From positions 1-47,990 of the forward strand of contig NZ_KB902497.1 of assembly GCF_000379525.1 (NCBI RefSeq): DNA of 47,990 nucleotides. Direction: 5' to 3'. Numbering within the stretch: the first letter of the stretch is position 1; every line of letters begins with the position of its first letter. The stretch comes from Lamprocystis purpurea DSM 4197. Lineage in GTDB: Bacteria > Pseudomonadota > Gammaproteobacteria > Chromatiales > Chromatiaceae. A model generated the notes under the pieces. That model had not been told where the DNA came from. It did no database searches and worked only from the letters and a program-made list of their open reading frames with translations. This document shows, one piece after another, positions 32,394-42,029 of this stretch. The translations under genes and the position numbers were made by a program.

Positions 32394-33899
32394 TCAGCAT
32401 TCCACCATCGTGACGCCCAGACCACCGGTACCCATTTCCCTGAGCCGCGCCGGCATAGCGCGGCCGGCGTCGGCCATCGCCGCAATGACCCGATCGAGGT
32501 CTTCCCAGTGCTGGGAGGCGATTTCATTCTTGGCAATCAGCCAGGCGTTATACGCCTTGACGGCACCAAAGGCGTTGCGCTCAATGCAGGGAATCAGGAC
32601 GAATCCCCCTACTGGATCGCAGGTCATGCCCAGGTGATGCTCCAAAGCGATGGTGGCGGCGTTCTCGGTGACATCCAGGGGCGCGCCTGTGGCATAGGCA
32701 AGCAGGGCGGCGGCCATGGATGAGGCCACGCCGATCTCAGCCTGACACCCCATCTCGGCCCCGGCCACGCTGGCGTTCGTCTTGCATATCAGACCCACGG
32801 CCCCGGCCGCCATCAGCCCCTGACGCACTGCCGCGCGGGGGATTTGCAGTCGATGGTTCAGCGTATAAAGCACCGCCGGCATGGTCCCGGCCGAGCCCAA
32901 GGTAGGCGCGGTCACTGCCAGGCGCCCCGCGGCATTGCCTTCCGCGACCGCCAGGGCAAAGCTGCTCAATTCGCCCATGAAGCCATCGCCGCCATCCGCG
33001 ACGGCTTTTTCATTGATTCGCTTGGCCTTGCGATAAAACGCAAAAGGCCCCGGCAGCAGCCCCTCCTCGGTCAATCCGAGCGTGACACCCCGATCCATGG
33101 TGTCGATGACCAGGTCGAGGTGGTCATTGACCGCCTGCTCACTGACGCCCATGATCGCCATTTCGTTGTCCAGCATGATTTGGTGCAGCGGCAGGCCGCT
33201 GGCGGCAGCCGCTTGCTTCAATTCAGTCATGCTGCCGAAGCGATGCACCGGCTGGCCGCGATCGGGCGGGGGCTCACCCTTCCAGGTGTAGAAGCCGCCG
33301 CCGGTGGAATAATATTCGCGCGCGAAGATACTGGTACCGTCGCCGGCCAGTAGACGCATTATGAGGGTGTTGGCATAAGGAAAGGCGTGGTCCCCCCGGT
33401 CCCAGACGATCGTGTCCCCGGACAGCCGGAACTGCTTGCCCCCGATCTGCGTCGTGCGCACCTGCGTGGTGTCCTGCAGGGCATCCATCAATGCGGTGTC
33501 GCAGGTCTCCGGCTGCTGTCCGAGCAGCCCGGCCAGTAAGGCACGATCGGTCCGGTGCCCCTTGCCGGTGGCGCTGAGGCTGCCAAACAGCGTCACCTCG
33601 ATCCGCTCGGCTTGGGCCAATTGGTCCACGGGCAGCGCGGCCACTGTGGCCCGGAAGTTACTGGCAATTCGAATCGGCGCTACCGTATGGGAACTGGAGG
33701 GTCCGGGTCCGATCTTGAACAGATCCTTAAGGGTGCTGGCGATGCTGCCGGTCGGTGGTCCCTGGTAGCAGAGGCCCATGGGTCGCCCACCCATGGACTC
33801 GGCGGGGATGCCCCGCGCGCCAACGACTCGCGGGAGCAGCAGCGCACTACCGACCACAGGCGCGATGGCGGACAGCTTGAGAAATTCGCGACGGTCCAT
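32394..33899 (-). CDS. sdaA: Iron-sulfur L-serine ammonia-lyase with N-terminal Tat signal
   Basis: Converts L-serine to pyruvate and ammonia with a [4Fe-4S] cluster. The one-chain SdaA type is shown by KIGPGPSSSHTVAP (residues 62-75). Cys385 (MGCQAEIG), Cys427 (MTCDPVGG) and Cys438 (LIPCIERN) are the cluster ligands. The final residue, Cys501, matches the C-terminal Cys that closes the site in the Legionella enzyme. Unusually, residues 1-30 read MDRREFLKLS plus a hydrophobic stretch ending in Ala-Arg-Gly, a twin-arginine export signal. The protein is about 45 residues longer than E. coli SdaA. The start has GGAGC 7 nt upstream. Export of a serine deaminase is not the known norm. Confidence 0.9.
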   Translation of the reverse strand: MDRREFLKLSAIAPVVGSALLLPRVVGARGIPAESMGGRPMGLCYQGPPTGSIASTLKDLFKIGPGPSSSHTVAPIRIASNFRATVAALPVDQLAQAERIEVTLFGSLSATGKGHRTDRALLAGLLGQQPETCDTALMDALQDTTQVRTTQIGGKQFRLSGDTIVWDRGDHAFPYANTLIMRLLAGDGTSIFAREYYSTGGGFYTWKGEPPPDRGQPVHRFGSMTELKQAAAASGLPLHQIMLDNEMAIMGVSEQAVNDHLDLVIDTMDRGVTLGLTEEGLLPGPFAFYRKAKRINEKAVADGGDGFMGELSSFALAVAEGNAAGRLAVTAPTLGSAGTMPAVLYTLNHRLQIPRAAVRQGLMAAGAVGLICKTNASVAGAEMGCQAEIGVASSMAAALLAYATGAPLDVTENAATIALEHHLGMTCDPVGGFVLIPCIERNAFGAVKAYNAWLIAKNEIASQHWEDLDRVIAAMADAGRAMPARLREMGTGGLGVTMVEC

Positions 33900-34120
33900 T
33901 TGATTGCTCCGGTCAATAGGGCTCAGGGGCGCAAAACTGTGCGCCGTATGGGAAGACCCTCAATAGTCTAGTTGGGCCTCACCGCAACCCGCCGAGCAAG
34001 CGGTCACAAATCAACAACTACGCCGGGGGAAACCTGGTGGCGCCTTGGCCTGATTGCGCCGGGGAATGGCCGCCGGATCGACCAATTCCTCGACACAGCA
34101 AGTCTCCGGTGTCGGATCGA

Positions 34121-34792
34121 TCAACGGTCCAGCACCTGCCCCGCGTCGCGCACCAGCACGATCAACTCCTTGGGTCCATGCACACCATAGGTGAGGGTCT
34201 GCTCGATATCGGCGGATTTGGACGGGCCGGTAATCAGCAGGGCGTTGGTCGGCAGCCCCGGCGCCCAGCCTTGGACGTGCAGCAATTCAGCGAAGGTGGT
34301 GAAGATGGCACCGGCATCCAGCAAGACGACATGGATCGGCGGCACCAGTGAAAGCAGCCGGGGCTCATGGATATCCGGCCACAGCACCAGGGTTCCGGTC
34401 TCGGCAATCGCGCCGCGGCATCCGGTGAAGCCCGCCTGGACCTGATCGAACAGTTCACCCCGCCAGCGCTCGATCGGCTCCTGGTAGGGTTGCAGCCGGA
34501 TGGCGGCCGGCACGGGCCAGGCACCTTGCAGCTCGGCCACGACGGGCCCGCCGGCGCCGCACAGCAGATCCGTCACCCCGCGCCGACGCAGCAGGTCGTG
34601 CAGAACCAGCGGCCAATCCGCGCCGACCCGCTGCACTTGGCCGTGGACCGCCTCCAGCCGCTCCTGGAAACGTGCCAGCCGTTCTTCCGAGTCCCAATCG
34701 AAACGGCGGACCGCGAACGCGGCTGCCGAACTGACCGCGGGCGGCACAGCCGCGCGCAGGCGCGTGAGAATTCCTGCCTTTGCATCGGTCAT
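34121..34792 (-). CDS. LUD domain protein, LutC/YkgG-like
   Basis: A 223-residue protein of the LUD family. LutC acts with LutA and LutB in lactate oxidation in Bacillus. Here it carries LAETGTLVLW-type residues (AIAETGTLVLWPDIHEP), SLVPPIHVVLLDAG and LLITGPSKSADIEQTLTYG, followed by HGPKELIVLV. No lutA or lutB lies in the window, so its electron or substrate partner is unclear. The start is the ATG at 34792, with GGAGG 9 nt upstream, rather than frames reaching into the upstream hexanucleotide repeat. sdaA is next on the same strand, after 220 nt. Confidence 0.85.
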   Translation of the reverse strand: MTDAKAGILTRLRAAVPPAVSSAAAFAVRRFDWDSEERLARFQERLEAVHGQVQRVGADWPLVLHDLLRRRGVTDLLCGAGGPVVAELQGAWPVPAAIRLQPYQEPIERWRGELFDQVQAGFTGCRGAIAETGTLVLWPDIHEPRLLSLVPPIHVVLLDAGAIFTTFAELLHVQGWAPGLPTNALLITGPSKSADIEQTLTYGVHGPKELIVLVRDAGQVLDR

Positions 34793-34816
34793 GATCACCA
34801 TCCTCCGGATAAGCGC

Positions 34817-34840
34817 GTTGTCGTTGTCGTTGTCGTTGTC
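34817..34840 (-). repeat. Hexanucleotide tandem repeat upstream of the LutC-like gene
   Basis: Four perfect copies of GTTGTC on the plus strand (GACAAC on the minus), about 25 nt before the LutC-like start. A related CGATTACGACAACGAC stretch occurs in opposite orientation at about 35043-35058, making an imperfect inverted pair. As a 6-bp unit, it would change leader length rather than reading frame. Confidence 0.85.
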
Positions 34841-35114
34841 GTAATCGGAGCGATTCAAATCGGACATGAGCGGCCCGATGCCGATCGGGTTTCGATTGGC
34901 GACACACCTTGGACGTACAAAGCCACCAAGTCTCTGCAATGCTTCGCTCGTCGCGTCCAGGACTAACGAACCGTTGCGCTGCTGTCAAAGCTCGGAGAGC
35001 GAAACGACGCGGTGCGAGGGCATCGTCGCGGGTATCCTAAACTCGATTACGACAACGACCGAGACGCCAAAGAAATCCCCTAATAGACTTGTTTAACTTA
35101 TTATTGAACGGTTC

Positions 35115-37574
35115 CTAAGCCAACGCCAGCGGACGCGGCACTTCCACGGATTCGGCATGGGGCGCCGGACGGCCGAGATAATAGCCCTGCGCACAGTCGA
35201 CCCCAAGCTCGCTCAGGACGGCGTAGATCTCGGCGTTCTCCACATATTCCGCAATCACCCGTTTTCCCATGCCGTGAGCCATGTCGGTGATCGCCTTGAC
35301 GAAGATCCGGTCCTCCCGGTTGGTTGCGAGGTCACGGACAAAGGCGCCGTCGATCTTGACGTCGTCGACCGGGAGCTTGCGCAAATAGGCGTAGGAGGCG
35401 TAACCGGTACCGAAATCATCCAGAGCGAAACGGCAACCGAGTTGCCGGATGCCCTGCATCAGCTCGGTCGCCCTGGCGATACTCCCCACCGCGGCGGTTT
35501 CAGTCACCTCGAAGGCCAGGCGCGTCGGCAGCACCCGGTGCCCCGCAAGCAAGCGCTCGACATCAGGCAGCAGCGAATCGTCGTCCATGGCGCTCCCGGA
35601 CAGATTGATCGCCAGCCGCAGGCGCGGGTCCAGGCCGAGCAGCGTGACGGCCTGCGCCAGCACCCAATGATCGATGGCCCGAATCTGACCGGTTTTCTCC
35701 GCGATCGGGATGAAGCGATCCGGATAAACCAACTCGCCGCGCGGGTCGCGCAGCCGCAGCAGGGCTTCCCAGTGTTGCACGACCCCGCTCGCGATATCCA
35801 CGATCGGCTGGAAATGCAACTCGAAGCGGTCCTCGCGCAGACCCTCGGCGATCTTGTCCCGCCAGGTCACGCGGGCATCCGCCTGCTCGCGCGCGCGGTC
35901 GTCGGCGGAGAACAGATGCCAGCGTCCGCGCCCCTTCTCCTTCGCCTGAAACATCGCGAGATCCGCATTCGCCAGGAGTTCGTGCGCCTCCTGGCCCTGA
36001 TCGGGGAACAGGGCAATCCCGATACTGGCGGTGACCCGGTGGACACGGACATGCTCACGCACAATGATGGAGCGCACCGCGGCCTGGATGCGTTCGGCGC
36101 ACTCCAGGGCGGCGTCCTCATTGCATTCCGGAAGCACCAAGGCAAACTCGTCCCCGCCCAGGCGGGCCAGGATGTCGCTCGGATGCGCCAATTTGCCCAA
36201 TTGGTCGCCGACGCGCTGCAACATCAGATCGCCGACCTGGTGCCCGCTCAGATCATTCACATCCTTGAACTGGTCCAGATCGAGAAACAGCAGGGCACCG
36301 CGGTGACCGAAGCGCATTGCCGCATCCAGTACACGGCCGAAGTCATCGTTGAAACGCCGCCGGTTGAATAAGCGCGTCAAGGGATCGTGGTCGGCCAACC
36401 ACACCAACCGCGCTTCCGCCTCTTCCCGATCGCGTTGCAGCAGTTCCATCCGATCGGTCAGCGCCTGGGCGGTCTCGCTGAGTTGATCCAGTTCGTCCTT
36501 CGGGACCAGCCTGCCGCCGACCGGGGGCAAACGTGCCCGCAACTCCCGATAGCGATTATCGGCCAGGAGCGGCAAGGCGACCGCGATCCGCTGCAGCCGC
36601 CCCACCGAGGACTGCGCGACCCAGAAGAGCAGCGAGCCGGACAAGATCAGCCCACCCAAACCGAGCAGGATACTGATGCGGGTCGCCGCCTGAATCGCCT
36701 GACGTTCGGCCGTCACATCGTTCACTAGGAGGGCGCTGATGCCGGGGGCCAAGGCATCGACACGGAACACCTCGAACCATTGGCCGCCCAGCGCACCGAG
36801 CACGGGCTGGCCCCCACCCGCGCTACCGCCCTGTGCGCTGACGAGGTCGGCGGCGATGGCGTGAATGATCGGTTCGGTGCGGCTGGGGTGGGTCATCGCC
36901 GGATAGCGGACCGCGGTACTCATGTCCGCGGAGTCCGTTGCCGCGTCGATGAAAATGGCCACCTCGGCCCCGGTCAGGGCATTGAAGGCAAGCAAGGCGT
37001 CGGCCAGTGAGCGTCCAAGGACCAGTGTCCCCCCGGTCTCGCCCTCCCAGAGAATCGGCGCGGCCAGGAACTGGAGGCACTCGGGCCGACACGTGAACAG
37101 ACGGGCGACGCCCTCGTCCGCACCGCGCAGTCCGGCAAACAGCGCGGCGTCCGGTGTCTGGACATCCGCCGGCCAGACCAGCACGGGCACGCCGACCGGG
37201 TTGATCCAGAGCACCAAACGAATATCCCATTCCAGGCCCAGCAAGGCCCCTTCGCTCTCGAGTCCGCGCGCCAGGCGGGCACCGAAGTCCCGGCCGTCCG
37301 ACGTATCGGCCGGCGCATTCTGACCTAGGGTCCGCACCACGCTCACCAGCCGGGTCATCTCCTCGTAGTTGTTCTCCAACAACCCGCGCAATTGGCGAAC
37401 CTGATTCGCCCGCACCCCCGATTGCTGGAGTTCGAACTGAGCGAGCGATTGGTGGTAGGCCATGAGCGCGAGCGCGCCATTGACCAGCAAGAGGATCAGC
37501 GACAGTGCGATCAACGCCTGCCAGCGCAGGCTCAGGAACCCCGACCTCACTCTGTCCCAGCGCGGGCTTCCCAC
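35115..37574 (-). CDS. Membrane GGDEF-EAL cyclic-di-GMP protein
   Basis: An 819-residue sensor with two membrane helices (about 17-39 and 301-320). Between them is a periplasmic sensory region of about 260 residues, CHASE/Cache-like in outline (YEEMTRLVSVVRTLGQ). A HAMP-like linker is followed by GGDEF at 473-477 (RLGGDEFALV) and EAL at 603-605 (WEALLRLRD). The EAL residues INLSG, FEVTETA, LDDFGTGYASY and AEYVEN are present. The cyclase and esterase domains thus both look intact. The start is a GTG at 37574 with a weak ribosome site; a later start is possible. It is monocistronic, convergent with nothing and 500 nt from prpE. Confidence 0.9.
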   Translation of the reverse strand: MGSPRWDRVRSGFLSLRWQALIALSLILLLVNGALALMAYHQSLAQFELQQSGVRANQVRQLRGLLENNYEEMTRLVSVVRTLGQNAPADTSDGRDFGARLARGLESEGALLGLEWDIRLVLWINPVGVPVLVWPADVQTPDAALFAGLRGADEGVARLFTCRPECLQFLAAPILWEGETGGTLVLGRSLADALLAFNALTGAEVAIFIDAATDSADMSTAVRYPAMTHPSRTEPIIHAIAADLVSAQGGSAGGGQPVLGALGGQWFEVFRVDALAPGISALLVNDVTAERQAIQAATRISILLGLGGLILSGSLLFWVAQSSVGRLQRIAVALPLLADNRYRELRARLPPVGGRLVPKDELDQLSETAQALTDRMELLQRDREEAEARLVWLADHDPLTRLFNRRRFNDDFGRVLDAAMRFGHRGALLFLDLDQFKDVNDLSGHQVGDLMLQRVGDQLGKLAHPSDILARLGGDEFALVLPECNEDAALECAERIQAAVRSIIVREHVRVHRVTASIGIALFPDQGQEAHELLANADLAMFQAKEKGRGRWHLFSADDRAREQADARVTWRDKIAEGLREDRFELHFQPIVDIASGVVQHWEALLRLRDPRGELVYPDRFIPIAEKTGQIRAIDHWVLAQAVTLLGLDPRLRLAINLSGSAMDDDSLLPDVERLLAGHRVLPTRLAFEVTETAAVGSIARATELMQGIRQLGCRFALDDFGTGYASYAYLRKLPVDDVKIDGAFVRDLATNREDRIFVKAITDMAHGMGKRVIAEYVENAEIYAVLSELGVDCAQGYYLGRPAPHAESVEVPRPLALA

Positions 37575-38077
37575 GATTGCGGTCAGCTAGCAGCAGGTGG
37601 CGACTGGCGGCGCGAACCGCCGCCAACACTTCACCACTCTGGACGGGGAATACGCATGGTTGCGCAGCGCATCGCTGCTCGGATGTCGTTCGTGGTCGGG
37701 TCTAGACATGACGTGTTGAGCGATGTCCCGGCGGACCCGAAGGTCCGACCATTGTCGAAGTCGTCGAACGCGGCAAGCCACCCGCCGCGGACCGCGGGTG
37801 TCGGCTGCCGCCGCGGACCGGCAGTGTGCCGTCCGCGGACCCGGGAGAGTGGCCGCGACGACCAGCGGGCAGCCCAATTTCCCCGACGCCTCCATGCGGC
37901 ACCGACGAAGGTGTTCAGGATAGCCCGGAATGGCTCGCGCGAGTAGTGGATTCAGGTGACGCCGTGGATGACGGAACCATTGCAAGCGCCCCCGGAAGCA
38001 GCTAGGGTTGCGACGCCCAAAACGAAGACGCCTCGCACCGTGCCGAGGCCATGTTCTGACCACCGGAGGAAAAAACG
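37575..38077. other. Intergenic region between the GGDEF-EAL gene and prpE
   Basis: Divergent intergenic stretch of about 500 nt. I find no convincing coding frame and no known RNA. It contains several overlapping GC-rich palindromic patches (around 37780-37855, CCGCGG-rich). The prpE ribosome site GGAGG lies just before 38078. It should hold both promoters, but no clear sigma-70 pair can be named. Confidence 0.5.
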
Positions 38078-39970
38078 ATGGGTTACCAAGCTATCTATGA
38101 CCGCTCCATCAAAGACCCCAACGGCTTCTGGGCGGAAGCCGCCGGCCTGATCGACTGGGTCCGGCCCTGGGACCGCGTGCTCGACGACTCCCGCCCGCCC
38201 TTCTACCGCTGGTTCAGCGGGGCGGAACTCAACACCTGCTACAACGCCGTCGACCGCCACGTGGCGGCCCGCGGCGACCAGCCGGCGATCATCCACGACA
38301 GCCCGGTGACCAACTCCAAGGAAATCATCACCTACCGTCAACTGCAGGACCGGGTGTCCCACTTCGCCGGGGCGCTGCGTGACCTCGGGGTCACCAAGGG
38401 TGACCGGGTCATCATCTACATGCCGATGGTTCCCGAGGCCGTGATCGCCATGCTCGGCTGCGCCCGCATCGGCGCCATCCACTCCGTGGTGTTCGGCGGT
38501 TTCTCCTCCCTGGAACTGGCCACCCGCATCAACGACGCCAAGCCGAAGGTGATGGTGGCCGGCTCCTGCGGCATCGAAACCACCCGCGTCATCCAGTACA
38601 AGCCGCTGCTCGACGAAGCGATCAACCTGGCGAGCCATAAGCCCGATCACTGCATCATCTACCAGCGCCCGCAAGGACCCGGCGCCCTGATCGAAGGCCG
38701 CGACGTCGGCTGGGCCGAGGCGGTGGCGGCGGCGCAACCCGCCGACTGCGTCCCGGTGGCGGCAACCGACCCGCTCTACATCCTCTATACCTCAGGAACG
38801 ACCGGGGTGCCCAAGGGTGTGGTGCGCGACAACGGCGGACATGCGGTGGCGCTGGCCTGGAGCATGGGCAACGTCTACGGCGTGAAACCCGGTGAAGTCT
38901 ACTGGGCGGCCTCCGACGTGGGCTGGGTCGTGGGCCACTCCTACATCGTCTATGCGCCTCTGTTGATGGGCTGCACCACCATCGTCTACGAGGGCAAACC
39001 GGTCGGCACCCCGGACGCCGGCGCCTTCTGGCGCGTGGTCGAAGAGCACAAGGTTTCGGTGCTCTTCACCGCCCCGACCGCGTTTCGCGCCATCAAGCGC
39101 GACGACCCCAACGCGGAATACGTCAAGAAATACGACATCAGCAGCCTGCGCACGTTGTTCCTGGCCGGCGAGCGTTGCGATCCCGACACCCTGGGCTGGG
39201 CCGAGCGCATCCTGAAGGTTCCGGTGATCGACCACTGGTGGCAGACCGAGACCGGTTGGGCCATCGCCGCCAACTGCATGGGGATCGAGCAACTGCCGGT
39301 GAAGCCGGGCTCGCCCACCCGGGCCGTTCCCGGCTATGCCGTCGAGGTACTGGACGAGAACGGAGAATCGGTCAAGCCCGGTGACATCGGCCGGATCATG
39401 ATCAAGCTGCCGCTGCCGCCGGCCTGTCTACCCACCCTGTGGGGCAACGAGGAGCGCTACTTCCAGTCCTACCTCGCCATCCAGCCGGGCTACTACCTGT
39501 CCGGTGACGCGGGCTATATCGACGAGGACGGCTACATCTTCGTGATGAGCCGCATCGACGATATCATCAATGTCGCCGGCCACCGCCTGTCCACCGGCGG
39601 CATGGAAGCCGTCCTGGCCGGTCATCAGGATGTCGCCGAGTGCGCGGTGATCGGTGCCGCGGACCAACTCAAGGGCGAGTTGCCGCTCGGTCTGGTGGTG
39701 CTCAAGTCCGGGGTGACGCGGGATCACGCGATCATCCAGAAGGAACTGGTGACCAAGGTCCGTGACGAGATCGGTCCGGTGGCCGCCTTCAAGACCGTGG
39801 TCATCGTGCCGCGCCTGCCCAAGACCCGCTCCGGCAAGACCCTGCGCGGCACCATGAAGAGCATCGCCGACGGCAAGGAGTACAAGGCGCCGGCCACCAT
39901 CGATGATCCGGCCATTCTGGACGAGATCGAGGCCGCACTCGCGGCCATCGGCTACGCCAAGCACGGCTGA
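38078..39970 (+). CDS. prpE: Propionate-CoA ligase
   Basis: Activates propionate to propionyl-CoA with ATP; the entry to the 2-methylcitrate cycle. The 630-residue acyl-CoA synthetase has the P-loop YTSGTTGVPKG, the adenylate motif WWQTETGW, YLSGDAG, and the catalytic Lys region KTRSGKTLRG near the C-terminus. MGYQAIYDRSIKDPNGFWAE is typical of PrpE rather than Acs. The ATG at 38078 has a good GGAGG. prpB and prpC follow in the same direction, separated by a hairpin, a REP pair and a regulator gene. Confidence 0.93.
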   Translation: MGYQAIYDRSIKDPNGFWAEAAGLIDWVRPWDRVLDDSRPPFYRWFSGAELNTCYNAVDRHVAARGDQPAIIHDSPVTNSKEIITYRQLQDRVSHFAGALRDLGVTKGDRVIIYMPMVPEAVIAMLGCARIGAIHSVVFGGFSSLELATRINDAKPKVMVAGSCGIETTRVIQYKPLLDEAINLASHKPDHCIIYQRPQGPGALIEGRDVGWAEAVAAAQPADCVPVAATDPLYILYTSGTTGVPKGVVRDNGGHAVALAWSMGNVYGVKPGEVYWAASDVGWVVGHSYIVYAPLLMGCTTIVYEGKPVGTPDAGAFWRVVEEHKVSVLFTAPTAFRAIKRDDPNAEYVKKYDISSLRTLFLAGERCDPDTLGWAERILKVPVIDHWWQTETGWAIAANCMGIEQLPVKPGSPTRAVPGYAVEVLDENGESVKPGDIGRIMIKLPLPPACLPTLWGNEERYFQSYLAIQPGYYLSGDAGYIDEDGYIFVMSRIDDIINVAGHRLSTGGMEAVLAGHQDVAECAVIGAADQLKGELPLGLVVLKSGVTRDHAIIQKELVTKVRDEIGPVAAFKTVVIVPRLPKTRSGKTLRGTMKSIADGKEYKAPATIDDPAILDEIEAALAAIGYAKHG

Positions 39971-39989
39971 TCCGTCCCGCCTGGAACCA

Positions 39990-40018
39990 CTCACCGGCGG
40001 GATGTGCCCGCCGGTGAG
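39990..40018 (+). terminator. Hairpin after prpE
   Basis: A 12-bp perfect stem (CTCACCGGCGGG) with a 5-nt loop, 20 nt after the prpE stop. It lacks a T-run, so it may stabilise the 3' end or pause transcription rather than act as a full terminator. Confidence 0.6.
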
Positions 40019-40134
40019 CCGCCTCAACGGCCCCGCCTCGCGCACCAACCCATCGCGTTGCACATCGCGACGGGCTTCCGGTCGCCAATCGCATCCGCTC
40101 GGCAAGTGACCGCGAACGTCACACGACGACCACC

Positions 40135-40233
40135 CCCGTGGGAGCGGCCTCCGGCCGCGATGCGGTGCCGTGCTGAACACCACTGGTCGAGATCCCGCGC
40201 GGCCCCATCGCGGCCCGAGGCCGCTCCCACGGG
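40135..40233. repeat. REP-like inverted pair between prpE and gntR
   Basis: Arms at 40135-40162 and 40206-40233 (CCCGTGGGAGCGGCCTCCGG and onward) are 28 bp with one mismatch, around a 43-nt spacer. A third copy lies at 47957-47984. The two-arm form resembles a REP doublet. Confidence 0.85.
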
Positions 40234-40278
40234 AGACTTTGAGCTTTACCGATGAGTCGTCGGCATCAATGCTCTGTA

Positions 40279-40288
40279 TTGTCGACAA
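40279..40288. promoter_or_regulatory. Putative GntR operator 1
   Basis: TTGTCGACAA is a perfect palindrome lying 6 nt upstream of the -35 box at 40295. It shares the TGTCGACA core with the second palindrome at 40339. Confidence 0.7.
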
Positions 40289-40294
40289 AGACGC

Positions 40295-40322
40295 TTGACA
40301 ACCCGGATGTTTCAGCTATCTT
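40295..40322 (+). promoter_or_regulatory. Sigma-70 promoter for gntR-prpB
   Basis: -35 TTGACA (40295-40300), 16-bp spacer, -10 TATCTT (40317-40322). It is flanked by two TGTCGACA palindromes, suggesting repression by the GntR protein it expresses. Confidence 0.65.
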
Positions 40323-40338
40323 TACGCTGAATTACGAT

Positions 40339-40354
40339 AAAGTGTCGACACTTT
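40339..40354. promoter_or_regulatory. Putative GntR operator 2
   Basis: AAAGTGTCGACACTTT is a perfect 16-bp palindrome downstream of the promoter, 2 nt before the gntR ATG. A bound repressor here would block transcript elongation or translation initiation. Confidence 0.75.
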
Positions 40355-40356
40355 CA

Positions 40357-41064
40357 ATGGAAGCTCACGTGGACGTTCAACCCGACGAAGCGTCCACCAT
40401 CGCCGACCGCGTCTTTGGGCAACTCCGTCAGGCGATCGTCGAGGGGAATATCCCCCCCGGCAGCAAAATCAGTGAACCGGAGATGGCCGCGCGCTACGGG
40501 ATCAGCCGCGGACCGCTGCGCGAAGCGATGCGGCGACTGGAGTCCGCCAATCTGGTGGAGCGGCGCCCGAACCTGGGCGCGCGGGTCATTACGCTGTCCA
40601 GCGAACAGTTGCTGGAAATCTACGTGATCCGCGAGGCGCTGGAAGGTCTGGCCGCCCGCCTCGCCGCGGAACGGATGTCGGCGGCTGCCATCGCCGACCT
40701 CAAAGCCTTGCTGGAACAGCACCGCGGAGAGATCGCCCGTGAATACTGGCAGGCGTATTTCCAGAAGGAAGGGGACATGGATTTCCACTACCGCATCGTT
40801 CAGGGCAGCGGCAACCAGCGCCTGATCGGCATCCTGTGCGACGACCTCTACCACCTGGCGCGCATGTACCGCTGCAAGTTCGGGATGGTCAGCAACCGGG
40901 CGCGCGATGCCTTGAAGGAGCATGAACTGATCGTCGATGCCATCGCCGAGCGGGACGGCGAACTGGCCGAACTCATGATGCGCCGACACATCCGCGCCTC
41001 GCGGCGCAACGTCGAGCGCCGTCTTGCCACCGAGACCACCACCCAACAACGGACCGACCCATGA
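40357..41064 (+). CDS. GntR family regulator of the prp genes
   Basis: A 235-residue regulator. The winged helix at about residues 10-75 is GntR-type ([20 protein letters not shown], then [19 protein letters not shown]). A FadR/FCD-type ligand domain follows ([43 protein letters not shown]). Its gene overlaps prpB by 4 nt (ATGA). It is therefore probably the local propionate or methylcitrate regulator. The ATG at 40357 sits right at the second operator and lacks a strong Shine-Dalgarno site; open frame reaches further back to 40252. Confidence 0.9.
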   Translation: MEAHVDVQPDEASTIADRVFGQLRQAIVEGNIPPGSKISEPEMAARYGISRGPLREAMRRLESANLVERRPNLGARVITLSSEQLLEIYVIREALEGLAARLAAERMSAAAIADLKALLEQHRGEIAREYWQAYFQKEGDMDFHYRIVQGSGNQRLIGILCDDLYHLARMYRCKFGMVSNRARDALKEHELIVDAIAERDGELAELMMRRHIRASRRNVERRLATETTTQQRTDP

Positions 41065-41945
41065 CCCAAGCGAACACCCCCGGCGCCCGTCTGCGCCAGG
41101 CCATCAAAGACGAGCACCCACTCCAAGTCGTCGGCGCCATCAACGCCTACCACGCCATGATGGTGGAGCGTACCGGCTATCGTGCCGTCTATCTCTCCGG
41201 CGGCGGGGTCGCAGCGGGTTCCTTCGGGGTGCCGGATTTGGGGATCACCAGCCTCAACGACGTGCTGGAAGACGTGCGCCGCATCACCTTCGCCACGCAA
41301 CTCCCGCTGCTGGTGGATGCGGACACCGGCTGGGGCGGCGCCTTCAACATCGCCCGCACCGTGCGTGAGATGGCGCGCGCCGGGGCCGCCGGCATCCATA
41401 TCGAGGATCAGGTCGCGGCCAAGCGCTGCGGACACCGCCCGAACAAGGCCATCGTCTCCAAGGAGGAAATGGTCGACCGCATCAAGGCCGCCGTCGACGC
41501 CCGCACCGATGACCTGGTCATCATGGCGCGCACCGACGCCCTGGCTGTCGAGGGCATGGAATCCGCCATCGAGCGCGGCATCGCCTGCGTCGAGGCCGGC
41601 GCCGACATGATCTTCCCCGAGGCCATCGTGGAACTGGAGCAGTACCGCCGCTTCGTCGCCGCCGTCGGCGTGCCGGTGCTCGCCAACATCACCGAGTTCG
41701 GCGCCACCCCGTTGTTCACCACCCAGGAGTTGGGCGAGGCCGGATGCTCGCTGGTCCTCTATCCGCTCTCCGCCTTCCGCGCCATGAACAAGGCCGCGCT
41801 CAACGTCTACCAGGCGATCCGCCGGGACGGCACCCAGGCCAAGGTGGTGGAGACCATGCAGACCCGCATGGAACTCTATGACTATCTCAATTATCACAGC
41901 TTCGAGCAGAAGCTCGACGCGCTGTTCGCGACGGACAAGGATTAG
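41061..41945 (+). CDS. prpB: Methylisocitrate lyase
   Basis: Cleaves 2-methylisocitrate to pyruvate and succinate. The 294-residue barrel carries catalytic Cys123 in [10 protein letters not shown] and the metal-binding Asp residues in VDADTGWGG. It also has [18 protein letters not shown] and [10 protein letters not shown]. Length equals that of the E. coli enzyme. It starts inside the end of gntR and is followed 84 nt later by prpC. Confidence 0.96.
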   Translation: MTQANTPGARLRQAIKDEHPLQVVGAINAYHAMMVERTGYRAVYLSGGGVAAGSFGVPDLGITSLNDVLEDVRRITFATQLPLLVDADTGWGGAFNIARTVREMARAGAAGIHIEDQVAAKRCGHRPNKAIVSKEEMVDRIKAAVDARTDDLVIMARTDALAVEGMESAIERGIACVEAGADMIFPEAIVELEQYRRFVAAVGVPVLANITEFGATPLFTTQELGEAGCSLVLYPLSAFRAMNKAALNVYQAIRRDGTQAKVVETMQTRMELYDYLNYHSFEQKLDALFATDKD

Positions 41946-42029
41946 ACAACTCCGGTGCGCCGGTGAACGCACTGTTGTTCACCGGCCGACCAGCCCCTCC
42001 TACATCACTGAACCAAGAGAGAGATCCGC

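Noticed and set aside
34817-34840. Coding repeat (Asp-Asn)n as the LutC N-terminus
   Set aside because: Those residues come only from reading the tandem repeat upstream. A strong GGAGG before the ATG at 34792 and loss of family similarity upstream favour the later start.
37575-38077. Gene in the 500-nt gap before prpE
   Set aside because: Open frames on both strands have no motif or ribosome site and look like GC-rich shadow sequence.
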